From: JAQAZP01 sp032127265
Lineage (GTDB): Bacteria; Acidobacteriota; JAQAZP01
Length of the DNA stretch: 8,620 nucleotides
Assembly: GCA_032127265.1 (NCBI GenBank)
Contig: JAQAZP010000044.1
Location: forward strand, 1-8,620
Direction of reading: 5' to 3'
Shown one piece after another: positions 6,694 to 8,620 of the stretch (positions within the stretch are counted from its first letter, which is position 1; every line of letters starts with the position of its first letter). The translations under genes were made by a program, and so were the position numbers. Under the pieces are notes generated by a model. The model did no database searches. It was not told the origin of the DNA and saw only the letters and a program-made list of their open reading frames with translations.

Positions 6694-6713
6694 TGAATCT
6701 TCCTATCTGTCCC

Positions 6714-8243
6714 TCAGGGTTCGACCCCGGTAAAGATAAAAGTGTTGATGGCCGTCCCGCCGGACGGCTGGTACGGCGGCAGGTTGTAGGGTGGGGGGGA
6801 AATGTCCTCCACCCGGACCAGGAACTGGTTTTCGCCGGCGAATGACCAGAGGTTTGGTATTACCTGGGTCCAGACCTCCAGGGTGTCTTCGCCTTGTGTG
6901 ACGAAGGCGGTACCGCTGCGCCAGTTGCGGAAGTACTGTCCGCCGGATGTTCTCAGGCCAATGTTGACCGCCGCCAGCCGGGGCGTTTCCGGGATGGTGG
7001 CCTGCCTGAGCAGGATCCAGAAACGGCCGTTGAACGGCAGGAGGCCCGCGGGGGGGGTGATGGCTCCCTTGACCCAGAGTGTGCGGATCGACAGGGTGTT
7101 GGGCGGGAAGTGATATCCGAGATCGACGGTGGAGTAATCGAGAAGCCCGCTTACGCGGGTGGTCAGCTCGTCCATGCAGACCGGCCCGCCGGCGCCGGTG
7201 AAACAGATGTTGGCCACATCGTCGCTGCCGGCGTTGACGCAGTCGCTGTTGGATTGCAGGTAATGGATGCCCAGCGGGCCCTGGGCGTATCGCGGTGCGC
7301 TGTTGAACACCCCGTCACCGGTGGTAAGGACGCTTCCCGGGTGGCGAACGACTGACTCGGCGCCGCCCTGGACCATCGAGTACTCGACATGCACGAAGGC
7401 CGCGGCGGTCTCGTCGCCCACCTGGATGTTCTTGTCCTCGTTGGCGGTAAAGATACTGTTGATCACGTCCACCCGGCAGTTCCGGCAATAGAGCCCCGAG
7501 CCCTTGCCCGCGGCCGTGTTGTGGTCCAGGGTTGCGCTGGCCAGGGTGATGTATGCCCCGCTGTAATGCGGGGTGATGACGTGGATCGCGCCCCCGTTGG
7601 TCCCGGCATGGTTCTGGAAAAAGAGATTGTTCACCAACTCGGGCGCCGACATGTTGCTGTGCAGGCCGCCGCCATCGCCGGTGGCGCTGTTGTCCAGGAA
7701 ACGGTTCGAGGTCACCACCGGCAGGCAGTTGAGCAGGGCGATACCGCCGCCTGATGCGGCCTGGTTCTGCTGGATCAGGTTGCCCGTGATCACCGCGGAG
7801 GAAGCTGCCCGCACATAGATCCCGCCGCCAATGCTGGTGGCCGTGCACTGCTCGATGATGTTCCTGCTGATGGTGGGCGAACTGTCGGCGATCATTATCC
7901 CGCCGCCTCGGGGAGCCTGGCCGTTGCGCAGGGTGAACCCCTCAAATACTGAATCTGTGCCCTCACTGTGAATGAACAGAACGCCGCGGGCGGCGTTTTC
8001 CATATCGATGATGCACTGCAGCGGGCCGTTGCTCGAACGGACCGCTATCGCCTTGCCCTTGAAGTCGAGGTTGACGTTGCCCGGCCCGGTGTAGGTGCCG
8101 TCGGAGACCACCACCACGTCGCCGGCCACCGCCGCGTTAATTCCCTGCTGGATCGTCGGCTGGTCGAAGGGGACGTAGATCATGTCGGCGCCAACCGGCA
8201 GGACCAGGAGGAGCAGGGCGAATAGAGTGATTGGAATACGCAT
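6714..8243 (-). CDS. Secreted right-handed parallel beta-helix repeat protein
   Basis: The product has 509 residues. Residues 1-19 are a Sec signal peptide (MRIP, leucine-rich core, VGA cut before D20). The family opening PTIQQGINAAVAGDVVVVSDGTY (30-51) is followed by a DFKGKAIAV strand. Residues about 60-310 hold a ladder of beta-helix coils with repeated GGGI, NN/N-x-F and ITGNLIQQN elements, as in pectate-lyase-fold and PbH1 repeat proteins. A conserved-looking region follows (DCVNAGSDD, MDELTTR, VDLGYHFPP; about 350-381). Residues 382-509 form a separate, probably beta-sandwich C-terminal domain with a LPPYQP linker. No polysaccharide-lyase catalytic residues can be assigned, so it may be a surface adhesin, a glycan-binding protein or an enzyme. 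The start at 8243 is chosen because GGAGAGG precedes it and the signal peptide begins there; the frame stays open for 22 further codons. It has its own promoter and converges on the small gene to its left. Confidence 0.85.
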   Translation of the reverse strand: MRIPITLFALLLLVLPVGADMIYVPFDQPTIQQGINAAVAGDVVVVSDGTYTGPGNVNLDFKGKAIAVRSSNGPLQCIIDMENAARGVLFIHSEGTDSVFEGFTLRNGQAPRGGGIMIADSSPTISRNIIEQCTATSIGGGIYVRAASSAVITGNLIQQNQAASGGGIALLNCLPVVTSNRFLDNSATGDGGGLHSNMSAPELVNNLFFQNHAGTNGGAIHVITPHYSGAYITLASATLDHNTAAGKGSGLYCRNCRVDVINSIFTANEDKNIQVGDETAAAFVHVEYSMVQGGAESVVRHPGSVLTTGDGVFNSAPRYAQGPLGIHYLQSNSDCVNAGSDDVANICFTGAGGPVCMDELTTRVSGLLDYSTVDLGYHFPPNTLSIRTLWVKGAITPPAGLLPFNGRFWILLRQATIPETPRLAAVNIGLRTSGGQYFRNWRSGTAFVTQGEDTLEVWTQVIPNLWSFAGENQFLVRVEDISPPPYNLPPYQPSGGTAINTFIFTGVEP

Positions 8244-8247
8244 GGGA

Positions 8248-8254
8248 CCTCTCC
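8248..8254 (-). promoter_or_regulatory. Shine-Dalgarno site of the beta-helix gene
   Basis: On the minus strand GGAGAGG precedes the ATG at 8243, with the GGAG core 7 nt away. It supports this start over the upstream in-frame ATG at 8309, whose extension is rich in His and Arg and would bury the signal peptide. Confidence 0.75.
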
Positions 8255-8359
8255 GAGTGTGGTGCCTTCCGTGACGAAGACAGTCATGTTTTGATTGCGA
8301 TTCGGTCAACGATGAAGATGGGGGGCATTCGTTGTCCCCGCTCTTGATAATTATCTACG

Positions 8360-8388
8360 AATATAGAAGCTGGTTGCGAAATTGGCAA
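8360..8388 (-). promoter_or_regulatory. Sigma70-type promoter of the beta-helix gene
   Basis: On the minus strand TTGCCA (8388-8383) and TATATT (8365-8360) are separated by exactly 17 bp. The -35 matches the consensus at four of six positions and the -10 at five of six, in an AT-rich stretch between genes. Transcription would start near 8353, giving a leader of about 110 nt before the ATG at 8243. Confidence 0.7.
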
Positions 8389-8446
8389 GACCGTGCTGGC
8401 GAATGGCAATTAAGTGACTTTCCTTCCCGGGCATGGCATGGATTAT

Positions 8447-8486
8447 GTGCGTTTAATTGAGGGACAGGTCCCCTTTTTAATTGCAC
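8447..8486. repeat. 40-bp imperfect palindrome, REP-like or terminator
   Basis: The two halves are symmetric about 8466/8467 without any gap. GTGC pairs with GCAC at the ends, TTAA with TTAA in the middle, and GGGAC with GTCCC at the core, so 13 of 19 paired positions match outside the central AG. On the plus strand a TTTTT run follows the core. It lies 27-66 bp beyond the stop of the right-edge gene, where that gene's terminator would be expected, but in that direction no T-tract follows. It could equally be a dispersed REP-type element or a protein-binding dyad. Confidence 0.5.
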
Positions 8487-8512
8487 TTTTCACGAAGTTG
8501 ACGGAGGGGAGA

Positions 8513-8620
8513 TTATCCGCTTTGAACACCGAACCAGCCCTGGGTGCGGAGGCAAAAGCGGACCAGCATCAGCATCACCGGCACCTCGATCAGCACCCCC
8601 ACCACCGTGGCCAGGGCGGC
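8513..8620 (-). CDS. C-terminal end of a probable ACR3-type arsenite efflux permease (cut by window edge)
   Basis: Only the last 35 codons and the TAA stop are present, read from the right edge on the minus strand. The peptide has a hydrophobic stretch with VVGVLIEVPVMLMLV followed by RFCLRTQGWF and a short polar tail. The GVLIEVPVM motif and the basic tail ending in WF or WY are what I recall from the last membrane helix of ACR3 arsenite transporters, members of the BASS superfamily, which export As(III) across the inner membrane. The rest of the protein, and any arsR or arsC partner, would lie beyond the window. The family call rests on one motif. Confidence 0.6.
   Translation of the reverse strand, partial: AALATVVGVLIEVPVMLMLVRFCLRTQGWFGVQSG

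Noticed and set aside
6694..6720. CCCTCAGGG as a bidirectional terminator between the convergent genes
   Set aside because: The stem would be three or four base pairs with almost no loop and no T-tract on either side.
8244..8309. Upstream ATG at 8309 for the beta-helix protein
   Set aside because: It would add 22 His- and Arg-rich residues before the signal peptide. The ATG at 8243 has a good ribosome site.

Overview
This is an 8.6 kb stretch of a GC-rich bacterial chromosome. The organism is most likely Gram-negative. The evidence is several exported proteins with Sec signal peptides and family members that are common in Desulfuromonadales-like Desulfobacterota and in environmental lineages rich in beta-helix and FG-GAP proteins. 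That placement is an inference from protein style and is not secure. Genes are densely packed and no phage, IS, CRISPR array, tRNA or rRNA was seen.

Layout. (1) The left edge (1-629, minus) holds most of a compact M50 site-2 intramembrane metalloprotease, cut off by the window start. It has the HEFGH zinc site and the LDGG motif but no PDZ domain. (2) It diverges across 199 bp from a 799-residue secreted protease (829-3228, plus). That protein has a signal peptide and propeptide, a lysyl-endopeptidase-like (Achromobacter protease I type) serine protease domain, and six FG-GAP/VCBS-like repeats that probably close into a beta-propeller. A UUCG-capped GC hairpin follows it. (3) A plus-strand cluster follows: a membrane-anchored SGNH/GDSL-type hydrolase (3338-4537), a GH77 4-alpha-glucanotransferase MalQ (4664-6235), and a small exported protein with a possible NTF2/SnoaL-like fold (6241-6693). 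The ribosome site of the last gene lies inside the end of malQ. (4) Converging on this cluster from the right is a secreted right-handed beta-helix protein (6714-8243, minus) with a clear sigma70-type promoter (8360-8388). (5) After a 40-bp imperfect palindrome, the right edge (8513-8620, minus) holds the last 35 codons of what looks like an ACR3-type arsenite efflux permease.

How the parts relate. MalQ would act in the cytoplasm on maltodextrin or glycogen-derived glucans. The two large secreted proteins (protease-propeller and beta-helix) look like independent extracellular or cell-surface proteins. The S2P and the permease belong to neighbouring units that extend outside the window. I see no convincing evidence of a new multi-gene system. 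The most distinctive object is the protease-propeller fusion: its S1-pocket Asp is kept, the His/Trp pair that supports lysyl-endopeptidase activity appears to be lost, and two extra cysteines sit next to the catalytic residues.
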